Assembly (NCBI GenBank): GCA_019639195.1
Contig: JAHBSI010000001.1
Span: 1 to 64,000, forward strand
Direction: 5' to 3'
From: Acidobacteriota bacterium
GTDB lineage: Bacteria > Acidobacteriota > Blastocatellia > Pyrinomonadales > Pyrinomonadaceae
Length of the DNA: 64,000 nucleotides
Shown here: positions 34,421-44,322 of the stretch, one piece after another
How positions within the stretch are numbered: position 1 is the stretch's first letter
Layout of the letters: each line of letters begins with the position of its first letter
Notes under the pieces: generated by a model
What the model was told of the DNA's origin: nothing
Databases searched by the model: none
What the model saw: only the letters and a program-made list of their open reading frames with translations
Made by a program: the position numbers and the translations under genes

Positions 34421-35542
34421 ATGTTTAATAGAACACAGCTTTATCTTCTGGTGTTCGCGTTGATCGCGGTCGCCCACTTTCCACGCGTTACGATGGGACA
34501 GGCGGCGGATGGGTCCGCTTCGAGCTCGGCTGCCGATAAGCGTGACGGACAGAAAGATTTTGATTTCGAGATCGGCACATGGAAGACCCATGTGAAACGA
34601 CTTGTCTCACCGCTTAGCGGTAAAAATGACTGGGTCGAATACAACGGCACGACGGTAGTTCGAAAGGTTTGGAGTGGGAAAGCTAACCTTGTCGAACTGG
34701 TTATGGATGGCCCGGCAGGTCATTTTGAGGGGTTGAGCCTTAGGCTTTACAATCCGTCAACACGACAATGGAGCTTGAACTTTTCGAATATCAAAAGCGG
34801 AGTGCTGAGTTTACCGACGATAGGCGAATTCAGGAACGGACGGGGAGAATTCTATAATCAGGAAACGCTGAATGGCCGCTCTATTTTTGTCAGGTTCATT
34901 GTCATTCCGGAATCCAACGACGTTTGTCGGTTCGAACAATCGTTCTCGGACGACGGAGGAAAGACCTGGGAGTTAAACTGGATCGCAACAGACACGAGAA
35001 TAAAAGATGCCGTCGAGACCACGTCCAACACTCCGTCCACTAGCGTCAAGCTGTCTGCGAAAGAACGCGATGGCCAACACGCCTTCGATTGGGAGTTTGG
35101 CGATTGGGACTTGCACATAAAGCGGCTAAAAGGTCCGCTCACGGGTTCGACAACATGGGTCGAACTCAAAGGCAAGGTGTCACAGCGAAGAATTTGGAAC
35201 GGTAAAGCGAACCTTGCCGAGGTGACTGCCGAAGGGGCGACCGGAAACCTCGAGTTTCTTGCCCTCCGCCTGTATAACCCGAAAACGAACCAGTGGGCCC
35301 TCTACTTTGCCAGCAGCAGTGACGGAACGCTTAGCGTTCCTATGTTCGGCGAGTTCAAGGACGGCCTTGGCGAATTTTACGATCAGGAACCTTACAACGA
35401 ACGAGCCATTCTAGTTCGATTCACCTTCCCTCCTTCGTCTTCGGACGCAGGTCGATCCGAACAGGCTTTTTCGTCCGACGGCGGCAAAACCTGGGAAACC
35501 AATTGGATAAACAGCTACACAAGACGAGTCGAGAACCGCTAA
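34421..35542 (+). CDS. Exported protein with two tandem copies of the same unknown domain
   Basis: 373 residues: signal peptide (about 1-27) and two domains at about 40-195 and 210-370. Both open with RDGQ-x-FDxExGxW and contain LRLYNPxTxQWxLxF, GEFYxQExxNxRxI and FSxDGGKTWExNWI. Together with the gene before it, three copies of the domain are encoded in a row, evidently by duplication. Likely periplasmic or surface proteins with a beta-rich ligand-binding fold; no catalytic residues are recognised. Last gene of the run; the next gene is convergent. Confidence 0.85.
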   Translation: MFNRTQLYLLVFALIAVAHFPRVTMGQAADGSASSSAADKRDGQKDFDFEIGTWKTHVKRLVSPLSGKNDWVEYNGTTVVRKVWSGKANLVELVMDGPAGHFEGLSLRLYNPSTRQWSLNFSNIKSGVLSLPTIGEFRNGRGEFYNQETLNGRSIFVRFIVIPESNDVCRFEQSFSDDGGKTWELNWIATDTRIKDAVETTSNTPSTSVKLSAKERDGQHAFDWEFGDWDLHIKRLKGPLTGSTTWVELKGKVSQRRIWNGKANLAEVTAEGATGNLEFLALRLYNPKTNQWALYFASSSDGTLSVPMFGEFKDGLGEFYDQEPYNERAILVRFTFPPSSSDAGRSEQAFSSDGGKTWETNWINSYTRRVENR

Positions 35543-35576
35543 GGCTCTACCCGTGCGGAGAGCGATGAGCCACAAT

Positions 35577-37325
35577 TCACAACAGGCCGAGGGCGTCGAG
35601 GATCGGCTCCAGAATGGCACCGACACCTCTGCCCAACAGATGTAGGAGCGCCGAGATCAGCCAGAAGGCGAGGTATAGTCCGCCGCCCAGTATCAGCAGG
35701 CCCATAAACACTCGCGGGGAATCCGTAACCGTATCGACGGCCGACTGTGCGGCCTCTTTTGCTTCAAGGAGTGAAAATTCCGCTTTCCGGCTCGCTTGAT
35801 TCGTGAGATCGCGGAGAGCCCACGCAAGTCTCGCCCGATAGACCTCAGTGCCGCAATATCCGCAGACCGACGCGATGTCATCGGCCTCGTAGCTGATGCC
35901 TCCACCGCATTGCGGACAGCGTTTTGATTCAGCTTTTCCGACATTCTCGCCAAGCTCGATGGTTGGAATATTCTTCCGAATGCGCGGGCCCCATAGGAAA
36001 AATGTGAACGCGAGGGCGATCATCCAAAAGCAGGTGGTGAGCGTCCCGACAACTACGAAAACCTCGACGATCGACGGTGAGCTGACAAGCGACTGATATG
36101 GTTCAAAATTATCGTTGCCGCTGAGTATCAGGATAACGACGGGCGTTATCGCGACCCAGACCGTAAGCAGACCGGTCGCGAGCCTCATCCAGCCCGACGT
36201 CAAAAGGCTTGCTCGGTGGAGATATGCGGCGGCGAGACGGATCTTTTCGCGCAACTCGCCACGCACGCGTGCCACATCGAAATATGAGTCCGGTGCTTTA
36301 GTGCGCGTGCCGCAGCTCGGGCAGATGATCTCACCTTCAACAAGCGGAAGCGGCGATGCGCAATTCTCGCAGTTGAGCGGATCGAGCACCGGCAGGCTAT
36401 CGGGAGCCTTTGTTTCGAGCCTCTTCTCGCCATCAGTTGTCGTTCCGTCGTCCGCATTCGCTACCGGCGTCTCGGACTCCGTAGGCTCTCGAACCGCAGT
36501 GATGAATTCGTAAAGAAGGAGGCCGAGAAGAGCAAAGAACCCAAGCATCTGCACGACGAATGTTACAAACAGCAGAAGCTTGAAGATCGAAGCGCGTGCG
36601 ACGCGAACAGAATATGCCGCGTCGTCGGGCTGAAGCTCAAGCTGCGCCGGAGCGGCTGCCGTCCAGCCTTTTCCCGTGATGATCTCCTTCTCGCCAACGA
36701 GCCGTGCAGAACCGCTCGACGGCTCGACAAAGACCTTCATCCTGAAGGCCGGTGTTGCGTTCAGGTCGTAGATCCTGAGCTTGCCGAGAGCAGTGAATTT
36801 TTTACCGGCGAGGCTCAAGACGGATAGATCCGTTGCTTTCTTTTGGTTCGCAATGATGCCCAGTTCATCGAGCCCGTCGCCGTTCATATCCGGGATCACG
36901 ACGAGTTTCGCGGTATTTCGCGTCGGAAATGCGACGTTCATTACGGCCGTCATCTTTCTCGTTTTTGGATCAACATTTACGAGAATGATCCCTTCAGTCG
37001 ACTTAGCCGAACCTTGCTTCCACAACCCATATGCGTACGCACGCGTTTCGACGCCGGCCTCGATGAAACGCCCTTTGACAGGCACCTTGATGTAATAGTC
37101 GCTCTCAGATAGCCTCAGCAGGCCATCGGCTTTTACAGGCAGATTTCTGAGCTTTTGGGCGACATCGATCACGTCCTGGCCCACTTCATGCAGCGACGAT
37201 GGGTATTCAGCTCCATCAACGACCAAAACTTTCTGGCCGGCGGCGTTGGGCACAAGCACGAAGAGACTCGCGAATATCGCGAGCGTGATACCGAGGAGCA
37301 TTCTGGCTTGTTTTTGTGGGCGCAT
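35577..37325 (-). CDS. Large membrane protein with exported N-terminal domain and two zinc ribbons, function unknown
   Basis: 582 residues. A signal peptide or anchor (about 1-30) is followed by a periplasmic domain with one FG-GAP-like element (VVIPDMNGDGLDELGIIANQ), a membrane segment (about 250-275), a first zinc ribbon (CENC...CPSC, about 315-335), two more membrane segments (about 385-450), a second zinc ribbon (CPQC...CGYC, about 470-492), an amphipathic Ala/Glu helix and a final membrane segment near the C-terminus. The ribbons probably face the cytoplasm. I do not recognise the family. The gene stands alone with no visible Shine-Dalgarno. Confidence 0.8.
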   Translation of the reverse strand: MRPQKQARMLLGITLAIFASLFVLVPNAAGQKVLVVDGAEYPSSLHEVGQDVIDVAQKLRNLPVKADGLLRLSESDYYIKVPVKGRFIEAGVETRAYAYGLWKQGSAKSTEGIILVNVDPKTRKMTAVMNVAFPTRNTAKLVVIPDMNGDGLDELGIIANQKKATDLSVLSLAGKKFTALGKLRIYDLNATPAFRMKVFVEPSSGSARLVGEKEIITGKGWTAAAPAQLELQPDDAAYSVRVARASIFKLLLFVTFVVQMLGFFALLGLLLYEFITAVREPTESETPVANADDGTTTDGEKRLETKAPDSLPVLDPLNCENCASPLPLVEGEIICPSCGTRTKAPDSYFDVARVRGELREKIRLAAAYLHRASLLTSGWMRLATGLLTVWVAITPVVILILSGNDNFEPYQSLVSSPSIVEVFVVVGTLTTCFWMIALAFTFFLWGPRIRKNIPTIELGENVGKAESKRCPQCGGGISYEADDIASVCGYCGTEVYRARLAWALRDLTNQASRKAEFSLLEAKEAAQSAVDTVTDSPRVFMGLLILGGGLYLAFWLISALLHLLGRGVGAILEPILDALGLL

Positions 37326-37549
37326 CGAAGTTTGCTCGTCTCGGGCAGCCAGCCGACTCCCGATAGGGCGAAAACTCCAACGATGTTACTGCAATAGTGG
37401 CGTAGAATCCATTCGCGCCGGCGCCGAGGCAGCTTCACCGCCATCCCAAACGAAACCGGCTTTGTTCCGCTGCCCGAAGACAACTTCCCAAAGCCGATCC
37501 CTGCACCGGTCGAGACTTCTCCGCAAACGAAAAAGCCGGTTAGATCAGA

Positions 37550-38953
37550 TCACTTCTTTACGAGTTCGACCCGACGATTCTGGGCACGTCCGGCCTCGCT
37601 CGCGTTGTCGGCTATCGGCATCGTCTCGCCGTATCCGGCCGTCTCCACGCGGTCGGCGGGGACGCCTGCCTTGATGAGATAGGCCTTGACGGAAAGTGCA
37701 CGGCGCTCCGATAGTTTCTTATTGTACGCATCATCGGCGACCGAATCGGTATGTCCTTCTATGACAAAATGCCAGTCAGGATTTGCTTTTATGGTCTGAA
37801 CGATCTTATCGAGGACAGCGAAGGATTCAGGCTTGATAACATCTGAGTTCGTATCAAAATTGATCCCGTAGAATCTGACGCGCCCCGTACTTTTAAGTTC
37901 ATCCGAGATCGACGATGTCTTTGCGGTCCATTGAGGGCAGTTATAGGTCTCGTTGCCGACCTTTGTACCCAGAACAGAACTCTGCGCATAAAAATCTTCC
38001 GCATTCGCAATATCATCAACGATCCTCGAGTAGAACTTCTGACCGTCGGGGCTAAATACGATGATCGCCGGATTTCCCTTGCTTATCGAATTATCGGAAT
38101 CGAGAATATTCTGAGTAAAGGTCAACAATGCGGCGTTTGCCATCGCACCATTGCTGATAAGTTGAACTACCCGCCGACTGTTATCCGCAGAATTCGTACT
38201 GACGACGCATCCCTCGACGGTCGTGCCCGTCTGCTTGAGATATATCTTTGATTCGCCTTCGGAGCCATAGTACATCGGTGCAGTATAGGCTCCCGTCACA
38301 TTCCCTATTGGTTTGGCAGCGAGTCGATCTCCGAAGCCTTTTATCTCCGACAATCCGATCTGCTTACCGCCGTGAGTATTCTTGACTATGACCTTCACCC
38401 AACGTCCGGGTATCTTTTTGGCGACCTTAAAGGCCTGAGCCTTCGCGATCGGTTCATTTGTCATTGAACCATCAAAGATCGTTTCAAAGCCGACATCTGC
38501 CGACGTATCTGACACTTGTACGACGACATCCTTTGCGGATTCTGCATCATTCGGTGCACTTGTTCCGCAAAGCTCAAGAGAATCGAGTGCTACCTTGTCC
38601 GGCAATGCGATCACATACTCTGCACTTGTTTCACCCTCTTCGGAGATCAGCGACCCATACGCTCCTTCGTGATCGTCGATCAGCAAAAATGTCCCAAGCG
38701 GGTCGATCTTCGAGGTCGATCTAACTACAAAGGCCCCCGTCGAAAGAGACAGCAAGTTGACACGGCCTGGATCACCTGCGGGAGCCTCAGCGGCACCGGA
38801 AGTTTCAGGGCCGGACGATACCTCTGGCAGTGTTTCGGCCTTGCCTCCAGCATTCGATGCAGATGCGTTGAGCATCCCGCAGCCAGTAAGGCCCGCGATC
38901 AAAAGTGCGGCCAGAATGGTTGCTCGTAAAGAGCAGAGAACATTTATTTTCAT
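37550..38953 (-). CDS. OmpA-family peptidoglycan-associated lipoprotein
   Basis: 467 residues. Lipoprotein signal with lipobox LTGC (Cys25), a large N-terminal region containing a discoidin/F5-8-type-like beta domain (about 65-210), and a C-terminal OmpA domain (about 350-467) with NFDTNSDVIKPES, VIEGHTDSVADDAYNKKLSERRA and GYGETMPIADNASEAGRAQNRRVEL, which binds diaminopimelate of peptidoglycan. It probably tethers the outer membrane to the wall and may bind a ligand through the N-terminal domain. Monocistronic. Confidence 0.92.
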   Translation of the reverse strand: MKINVLCSLRATILAALLIAGLTGCGMLNASASNAGGKAETLPEVSSGPETSGAAEAPAGDPGRVNLLSLSTGAFVVRSTSKIDPLGTFLLIDDHEGAYGSLISEEGETSAEYVIALPDKVALDSLELCGTSAPNDAESAKDVVVQVSDTSADVGFETIFDGSMTNEPIAKAQAFKVAKKIPGRWVKVIVKNTHGGKQIGLSEIKGFGDRLAAKPIGNVTGAYTAPMYYGSEGESKIYLKQTGTTVEGCVVSTNSADNSRRVVQLISNGAMANAALLTFTQNILDSDNSISKGNPAIIVFSPDGQKFYSRIVDDIANAEDFYAQSSVLGTKVGNETYNCPQWTAKTSSISDELKSTGRVRFYGINFDTNSDVIKPESFAVLDKIVQTIKANPDWHFVIEGHTDSVADDAYNKKLSERRALSVKAYLIKAGVPADRVETAGYGETMPIADNASEAGRAQNRRVELVKK

Positions 38954-39122
38954 AAATTCACAAAGATGCGAAACCTTAATTTGATCCTGAGATTACGAAC
39001 AATTACCAGATCGACCGGTGGTCGTGCGGATCCTCGGAGCAAACTACAGCTCGACTTACTCGAGAAAGACGCCTTGCGTTTTCAAGAGAGTTGCCGAGCC
39101 GAGAATAATTCCGCACGCAGCC

Positions 39123-40661
39123 TTATATCTCGACGTCGTCGATCTGTGCTTTTTGCAGTTTGCCGGAATAATCGACGTAGAGTGCCTTCCATTCGCTGAA
39201 GATATCGAGCACTTGCGTGCCGGCCTCGCGATGGCCGTTTCCGGTTCCTTTTGTACCGCCGAACGGCAAGTGGACCTCGGCTCCGATCGTTGCTGAGTTA
39301 ACGTAGCAGATGCCCGTGTAGAGCTCCTGCATCGCGTAGAAAGCACGATTGACGTCCTGTGTATAGATCGCCGAAGAAAGGCCGTATGCGACGCCGTTAA
39401 CGATGTTTATGGCCTCATCCAAGGTCGAGAATGGTATGACGCAAGTGACCGGCCCGAAGATCTCTTCCTGTGCGATACGCATTTTCGGCTTTACGTTCGT
39501 AAAGACCGTCGGTTCGATGAACCAGCCGTTCGCGTAAGACCCCTTCGTAAGGCGATTGCCGCCGCACGCGAGTGTTGCTTTGTCCTGGTTCTTGCCGATC
39601 TCGATGTAGGTAAGGATCTTCTCCATTTGGCGCTCGTTGATGACGGGCCCGACCTCGGTCTTTGGATCGAGGCCGTTGCCGACGCGGAGAGTTTTCGCGC
39701 GTTCAACAAGCTTGTCGCAGAATTTCTTATAGACCTTTTTGTGAACAACAAGCCGCGACGAAGCCGTACAGCGTTGGCCGCTCGTGCCGAACGCACCCCA
39801 GAGCGAGCCTTCGACGGCGTTGTCGATATCGGCATCATCCATCACGATGATGGCGTTCTTGCCGCCCATTTCGAGCGAAACGATCTTGTTGTCGCGGGCG
39901 CAGGCTTCGGCGATCTTCTTTCCCGTCGTGGTCGAACCGGTGAAGGAAATAAGCCGAACGTCGTCGTTTGCGACCAACGCGGCACCGGCTTCACGAGCGC
40001 CGTTAACAAGATTGACTACGCCTTTCGGAATGCCCGCCTCTTCGCATGCCTTTACGAGGTTGAGCGACGAGAGCGGCACGTCCTCGCCGGATTTCAAGAC
40101 GACGGTGTTGCCGCAGACGAGGGCCGGTATGAGCTTCCACGAAGGGATCGCCATCGGGAAGTTGAATGGCGTGATAAGTCCGCAAAGTCCGACCGGCTGA
40201 CGAACGCACATTGCGAATTTGTTCGGCATTTCCGCGGGAGTCGTAAATCCATGCAGCCTGCGGCCTTCGCCGGCAGTGTAGTAGGTGCAATCGATCGCTT
40301 CCTGCACATCGCCGCCGGTCTCTTTCAGGACCTTGCCCATTTCGCGGGTCATTTCGGTTGAGAACTGATCTTTTTTCCCGCGGAGAATTTCGCCGAGCGT
40401 AAAAAGAAGTTCGGCTCGTCGCGGTGCAGGCGTTCGACGCCAACGCACGGCCGCTTCTTTCGCGGCCTCGACCGCACGATTGACATCCTCTTCGGTAGAA
40501 TCAGGGAATCGTCCGACGATATCTGTTGTGTCTGCAGGGTTTACATTGTCGAAATATTGTCCGGACGATGATTTTACCCACTCACCGCCAATATAATTCG
40601 AATACTTCTTGACCGACGGTTTCGTCGATCTTTTTGCCTTTGCCATTTTTGCTGTTGCCAT
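39123..40661 (-). CDS. Aldehyde dehydrogenase, alpha-ketoglutarate-semialdehyde-dehydrogenase-like
   Basis: An NAD(P)-dependent aldehyde dehydrogenase of 512 residues. The catalytic cysteine is C298 (SGQRCTAS), with EMGGKNA for the general-base Glu and FTGSTTTGK for the cofactor loop. [21 protein letters not shown] and the C-terminal [22 protein letters not shown] resemble 2,5-dioxovalerate (alpha-ketoglutaric semialdehyde) dehydrogenases. The lysine-rich N-terminus (about 20 residues) is an extension of the usual start. A role as 2-aminomuconate-semialdehyde dehydrogenase for the kynurenine route is possible, because that enzyme is otherwise missing here, but sequence alone does not show it. 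Monocistronic. Confidence 0.9.
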   Translation of the reverse strand: MATAKMAKAKRSTKPSVKKYSNYIGGEWVKSSSGQYFDNVNPADTTDIVGRFPDSTEEDVNRAVEAAKEAAVRWRRTPAPRRAELLFTLGEILRGKKDQFSTEMTREMGKVLKETGGDVQEAIDCTYYTAGEGRRLHGFTTPAEMPNKFAMCVRQPVGLCGLITPFNFPMAIPSWKLIPALVCGNTVVLKSGEDVPLSSLNLVKACEEAGIPKGVVNLVNGAREAGAALVANDDVRLISFTGSTTTGKKIAEACARDNKIVSLEMGGKNAIIVMDDADIDNAVEGSLWGAFGTSGQRCTASSRLVVHKKVYKKFCDKLVERAKTLRVGNGLDPKTEVGPVINERQMEKILTYIEIGKNQDKATLACGGNRLTKGSYANGWFIEPTVFTNVKPKMRIAQEEIFGPVTCVIPFSTLDEAINIVNGVAYGLSSAIYTQDVNRAFYAMQELYTGICYVNSATIGAEVHLPFGGTKGTGNGHREAGTQVLDIFSEWKALYVDYSGKLQKAQIDDVEI

Positions 40662-40734
40662 AAAATTATCAAAAAAATAAAGAGGTTTTGACTAATTCTA
40701 GCCCAAACCTCCATCAAACTAAACTCAGCAAACT

Positions 40735-42213
40735 CTACTTCACCGTGAACTGTACAAGGCCGGTCTGCGTACGTTTCAGCGCCGGATTGTAAACAAGGAT
40801 CTGAAGCACAACGGGGTCGCCGACCTTGAGTTTTGAGACGATGGCGGCGAAAGCGTCCAAATTTGAGACCGGAACACGATTTATTCTCTGGATCAGGTCG
40901 CCGCGGGTAAGCGCCTGAACTCCCGCCGCACCTCGCACGTCCGTAATGTAGCTATTCGGATCGATATCCGTAACCACCAGGCCCGGATCTCCCTCAAATA
41001 CCTTGTACTTCTCACCGGCTTCGCTGACGGGACTAACGGTCAGGCCAAACGGTTTCTCCGGCGGAACCTTACCGTCAACCGGTAAGACCTTCCCGTCGTT
41101 GTCGCTGATCGCAGCAGAGACCGACGGGCGTTCGCCCAGCTTTATGCTGATCGTCTTTCTCTCCAGATTCTCTCCGTTCTCGCGGATGTATTCGATGGTA
41201 ACGCTTTGATCCGGCGGCGTAGTTGCGACCTTATCGATCAGATCTTGGGCAGATTGCACGGGACCGCCGTTGAAAGTGAGAATGATATCGCCTGTGCGAA
41301 GGCCCGCAAGAGCCGCAGGGCCCGTCTTGTCTCGGACATCCGTAATGAAAGCCCCGCGAAGATCGCCGAGCTTGTAAACCTTTGCGAATTCAGGCTTTAC
41401 TGAATCGAGATAGGCTCCAAGATAACCGCGGCGAACTCTGCCGGAGGCGATGATCTGCTCATAGACCCGCGATGCTTCGCGCGACGGCAAGGCAAAACCG
41501 ACCCCATTGAATTCACCCGTCTGCGTGGCGATCTGCGAATTCACACCGATGACCTCGCCCTGCATATTGACGAGCGGGCCGCCGGAGTTTCCGGGATTGA
41601 TAACGGCATCTGTCTGAATAAAACGCTGGAAAGCCGAGGCGCTGGGCGTGTCTCTCTGTATTTGCGAAATGATGCCGGCACTGACGCTCTTTGCAAGTCC
41701 AAACGGCGACCCGATTGATAGGACCCAGTCACCGACCTTCATTTTGTCCGAATCGCCGAACTTTGCCGTCGGAAGATCGCGTCCGGCGTCGATCTTCAAA
41801 ACAGCAAGATCCGTCTCGTCATCGACTCCAACGACGCGGGCAGTAAATTCTTCGCCGGTGTCGAGCTTAACGGTCAACCTTGAACTCTCGGACACAACGT
41901 GGTTATTCGTCAAAATATAGCCTGTTTTGCCTACGATGAATCCGCTCCCGACATTAAAGACAGGCCGCTGCTGGCCTTGTCGTCGTAAGAACTCAAGAAC
42001 GTCGTCATCCGTGTCCGGCTTTCCTGCCGTCGGCGGCGGTACAACTATTACGCGGCCCTTCGCCTCAATGCTGACCACAAAAGGCTCCGACCGCTCGGCG
42101 ATCTCGGCGAAAGATGGCGGAACTTTATCAGGCTGCGCAAAGGCATTTGCCGAGAAGAGAACAAAGAAGATCGCAGTAACAAAAGCCGTCCGGCACAATG
42201 AAATTCGGGGCAT
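40735..42213 (-). CDS. Periplasmic HtrA/DegP-type serine protease with two PDZ domains
   Basis: 492 residues counted from ATG 42213, which has GAGGA about 10 nt upstream; a TTG seven codons earlier is an alternative. Signal peptide (about 1-27, ending AFAQ), trypsin-like domain with the triad H105 (TNNHVV), D135 (ETDLAVLKI) and S210 (PGNSGGP), then PDZ1 (about 265-355) and PDZ2 (about 390-485). It degrades or refolds damaged envelope proteins. Monocistronic. The segment between the PDZ domains is rich in Pro and charged residues. Confidence 0.95.
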   Translation of the reverse strand: MPRISLCRTAFVTAIFFVLFSANAFAQPDKVPPSFAEIAERSEPFVVSIEAKGRVIVVPPPTAGKPDTDDDVLEFLRRQGQQRPVFNVGSGFIVGKTGYILTNNHVVSESSRLTVKLDTGEEFTARVVGVDDETDLAVLKIDAGRDLPTAKFGDSDKMKVGDWVLSIGSPFGLAKSVSAGIISQIQRDTPSASAFQRFIQTDAVINPGNSGGPLVNMQGEVIGVNSQIATQTGEFNGVGFALPSREASRVYEQIIASGRVRRGYLGAYLDSVKPEFAKVYKLGDLRGAFITDVRDKTGPAALAGLRTGDIILTFNGGPVQSAQDLIDKVATTPPDQSVTIEYIRENGENLERKTISIKLGERPSVSAAISDNDGKVLPVDGKVPPEKPFGLTVSPVSEAGEKYKVFEGDPGLVVTDIDPNSYITDVRGAAGVQALTRGDLIQRINRVPVSNLDAFAAIVSKLKVGDPVVLQILVYNPALKRTQTGLVQFTVK

Positions 42214-42279
42214 AAAAAGAAGATCCTCGATCAAAACTCTGATTGTGATTCTATCAGATCGGTTGTAACAAATTAGCGG

Positions 42280-43239
42280 CTACGGTCGGAGAAAGACCTT
42301 TAAGACGCCGGGCTCGGCCGCACGCCGCATGGCAGCAACACCGTCGGCAAGACGAAATTCATCCGAAACAAGAGGTGAGAGGTCCAGTTTTCCGCATTCA
42401 AGAAGCCTCAGTGCAGGTTCAAAACGCCCGCAGCGAGAGCCGACGATCGTTATCTCGTCAACTACGACTCGAGAGGCGGCCCACGTCGGTTCGCCGCTGA
42501 ACGTGCTCTTAAGAACTATCTTCCCGCGTGGCCGCACAAGGTCGAGCGCCGTCGAAAAACCGGACTCAGACCCGCTCGCTTCAACGACGACATCAAATGT
42601 CTTATGAATGGCTGGATCAAGTTCATCGAGCAAGCTCACTGCAACACCTGCAGCCTCAGCGATCGCAAGTTTTTCTTTGTGTTTTCCCACAAGAAGAGTG
42701 CTGCTTGACGTCGCGCCATAAGAAAGCGCGGTGAGAAGCCCAAGCTTGCCGTCGCCAATGATCGCCGTTCGTGTATGGTTCGCTAACGGAACCTGCTCAT
42801 AAATGCCGTAGGCTGCGGCCAGCGGTTCGATGAAAACCGCCTGCTGGTCCGAGACCGGATCCGGGACCTCAAGCAAATTCTCCGCCGGCAGCGAAAGAAA
42901 CTCAGCGTGTGCACCGTCTCTTCCGTGGATACCGAGCACGGTGCGCGAAAGGCAGTGTCGCGGATCTTTCGCACGGCAAAGGGCACACTTGCCGCATCCG
43001 GCATTTATCTCGCCGACAACGCGCTTTCCCTCAAGGTCAGTGCGGCCCGGTGCCTTTTCCACAACGCCAACGAATTCGTGCCCAAGTGTTCCCTCAAAAC
43101 CGGCATAGCCCTTTGATATCTCAAGATCGGTGTTGCAGATACCCGAAAGCACGACACGAACGAGCACCTCGTCATCCTGTGACGGAATTGGAACGTCCGC
43201 GACGTGGAGATCGTCATTTGTGAACTGCAGTGCCTTCAT
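42280..43239 (-). CDS. Zinc MDR dehydrogenase, threonine/sorbitol-dehydrogenase-like
   Basis: 319 residues, shorter than the usual 340-350. MDR catalytic zinc ligands lie in SGICNTDLEI and GTLGHEFVG; the structural zinc site is CGKCALCRAKDPRHC. In the Rossmann region GDGKLGLLTALSYGA replaces the usual GAGxxG. The position of the usual catalytic-zinc Glu is occupied in FIEPLAAAYGI. Substrate unknown; probably a polyol or amino-alcohol. TAATCT lies 6 nt and TAGAAT 11 nt before the ATG, so the leader is very short. Divergent from the lipoprotein gene at 43326. Confidence 0.88.
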   Translation of the reverse strand: MKALQFTNDDLHVADVPIPSQDDEVLVRVVLSGICNTDLEISKGYAGFEGTLGHEFVGVVEKAPGRTDLEGKRVVGEINAGCGKCALCRAKDPRHCLSRTVLGIHGRDGAHAEFLSLPAENLLEVPDPVSDQQAVFIEPLAAAYGIYEQVPLANHTRTAIIGDGKLGLLTALSYGATSSSTLLVGKHKEKLAIAEAAGVAVSLLDELDPAIHKTFDVVVEASGSESGFSTALDLVRPRGKIVLKSTFSGEPTWAASRVVVDEITIVGSRCGRFEPALRLLECGKLDLSPLVSDEFRLADGVAAMRRAAEPGVLKVFLRP

Positions 43240-43325
43240 TTGATAAGATTATTCTACTGTAAACGTTGGTTTTTTCCTTGAGGGAACATATACTTCAACC
43301 ATAATAACCGTGATCAGAGACATTT

Positions 43326-43937
43326 ATGCTTAGGATACTTTTCTGCATTTTCACCCTTGTAACAGTTGGAATGACCTTTTCCTGCAGTTCGGCCCCGGCT
43401 GCTCCGGGTTCTGCCGACGATTCACCGACGGAGGCGTACAAACGCCTTTATCTGGCGGTGAAAGCAAAGAATACCGATCAGATCAAAGCCGATATCACGC
43501 AGGCGACCCAACAGTTCGCCGCCGCCAGCGCCGAAAAGTATAAAAAACCTCTCGAAGAGGTCCTCAAGAACGGCTTTACGGGGACCACCTTTGCGGAAAC
43601 GATGCCGCAGATCCGTGATCAGCGAGTCGATGGCGATATGGGAGCTGTCGAGGTCTGGAACGCAAAGACGAGCGAGTGGGAAGACCTCCCTTTTTTGAAA
43701 GAAGATGGCGTCTGGAAGCTTGCCGTTGGTGATCTCTTCAAGGGATCGTATAGGTCACCGGGGCCGGGTCGAGCTCAGAGAGAGAAAATGGCGGCAAATG
43801 CGTCAGGTCAGCATCCTGTTGAAATACGACCGGCTCCGAATATGGATGCAAATGCAAATGTTGTAAAGGTGCCAATGCCGCAGGCGAACACAAAACCACC
43901 GGCGAACGCTCCTGCAAATGCACCGGCAACGAAATGA
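43326..43937 (+). CDS. Lipoprotein of unknown function (NTF2/DUF4878-like region)
   Basis: 203 residues. Lipobox TFSC (Cys20) follows a short hydrophobic signal. The middle (about 35-140) looks like an NTF2-like/DUF4878 fold: SPTEAYKRLYLAVKAKNTDQIKADI, then GAVEVWN and DGVWKLAVGDLFKG. The C-terminal 50 residues are Asn/Ala/Pro-rich and probably disordered. First gene of a three-gene run; its stop overlaps the next start (ATGA). Confidence 0.82.
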   Translation: MLRILFCIFTLVTVGMTFSCSSAPAAPGSADDSPTEAYKRLYLAVKAKNTDQIKADITQATQQFAAASAEKYKKPLEEVLKNGFTGTTFAETMPQIRDQRVDGDMGAVEVWNAKTSEWEDLPFLKEDGVWKLAVGDLFKGSYRSPGPGRAQREKMAANASGQHPVEIRPAPNMDANANVVKVPMPQANTKPPANAPANAPATK

Positions 43938-44281
43938 TCGATCCGAATGCATTTCGAGACACGCTTGATCTTTACCGGAAGCACGGTTGGGAACTTGCCC
44001 GTCTTCTCTCGCAAGAAGCCCCGAACCAGGACCTCAGTGTCATCATCGGCGGCACGCCCGTTCGCGAATTTCCTATTGATGCTGCGTGGTTCACGCGTTC
44101 TTCTCAGCCGAGTATGACGACCTGGGAACTGCGTTATCTCGGCCCGTCCCCGCTCGCTGTTGTCTCGGTCGTATCGGACGATCTCGACCTGGAGGAAGAG
44201 CTTGCCTTCCAGGAAGCCAAGCTCCTTGAAATGCTCTCGCGAAAAACGACACCTCCGGACCGGAAAAACGGAACTTCTTGA
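43934..44281 (+). CDS. Conserved small protein of unknown function
   Basis: 115 residues, no signal peptide or membrane segment, probably cytoplasmic. It opens with a helical stretch (NAFRDTLDLYRKHGWELARLL), then a beta-rich part and a Glu-rich helix near the end. The family is not recognised. It is translationally coupled by ATGA to the lipoprotein gene and followed after 41 nt by the 203-residue protein. Confidence 0.75.
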   Translation: MIDPNAFRDTLDLYRKHGWELARLLSQEAPNQDLSVIIGGTPVREFPIDAAWFTRSSQPSMTTWELRYLGPSPLAVVSVVSDDLDLEEELAFQEAKLLEMLSRKTTPPDRKNGTS

Positions 44282-44322
44282 CAAGACGGGCAATGGGATT
44301 CAAAATCTGATTGTTGACAGTT

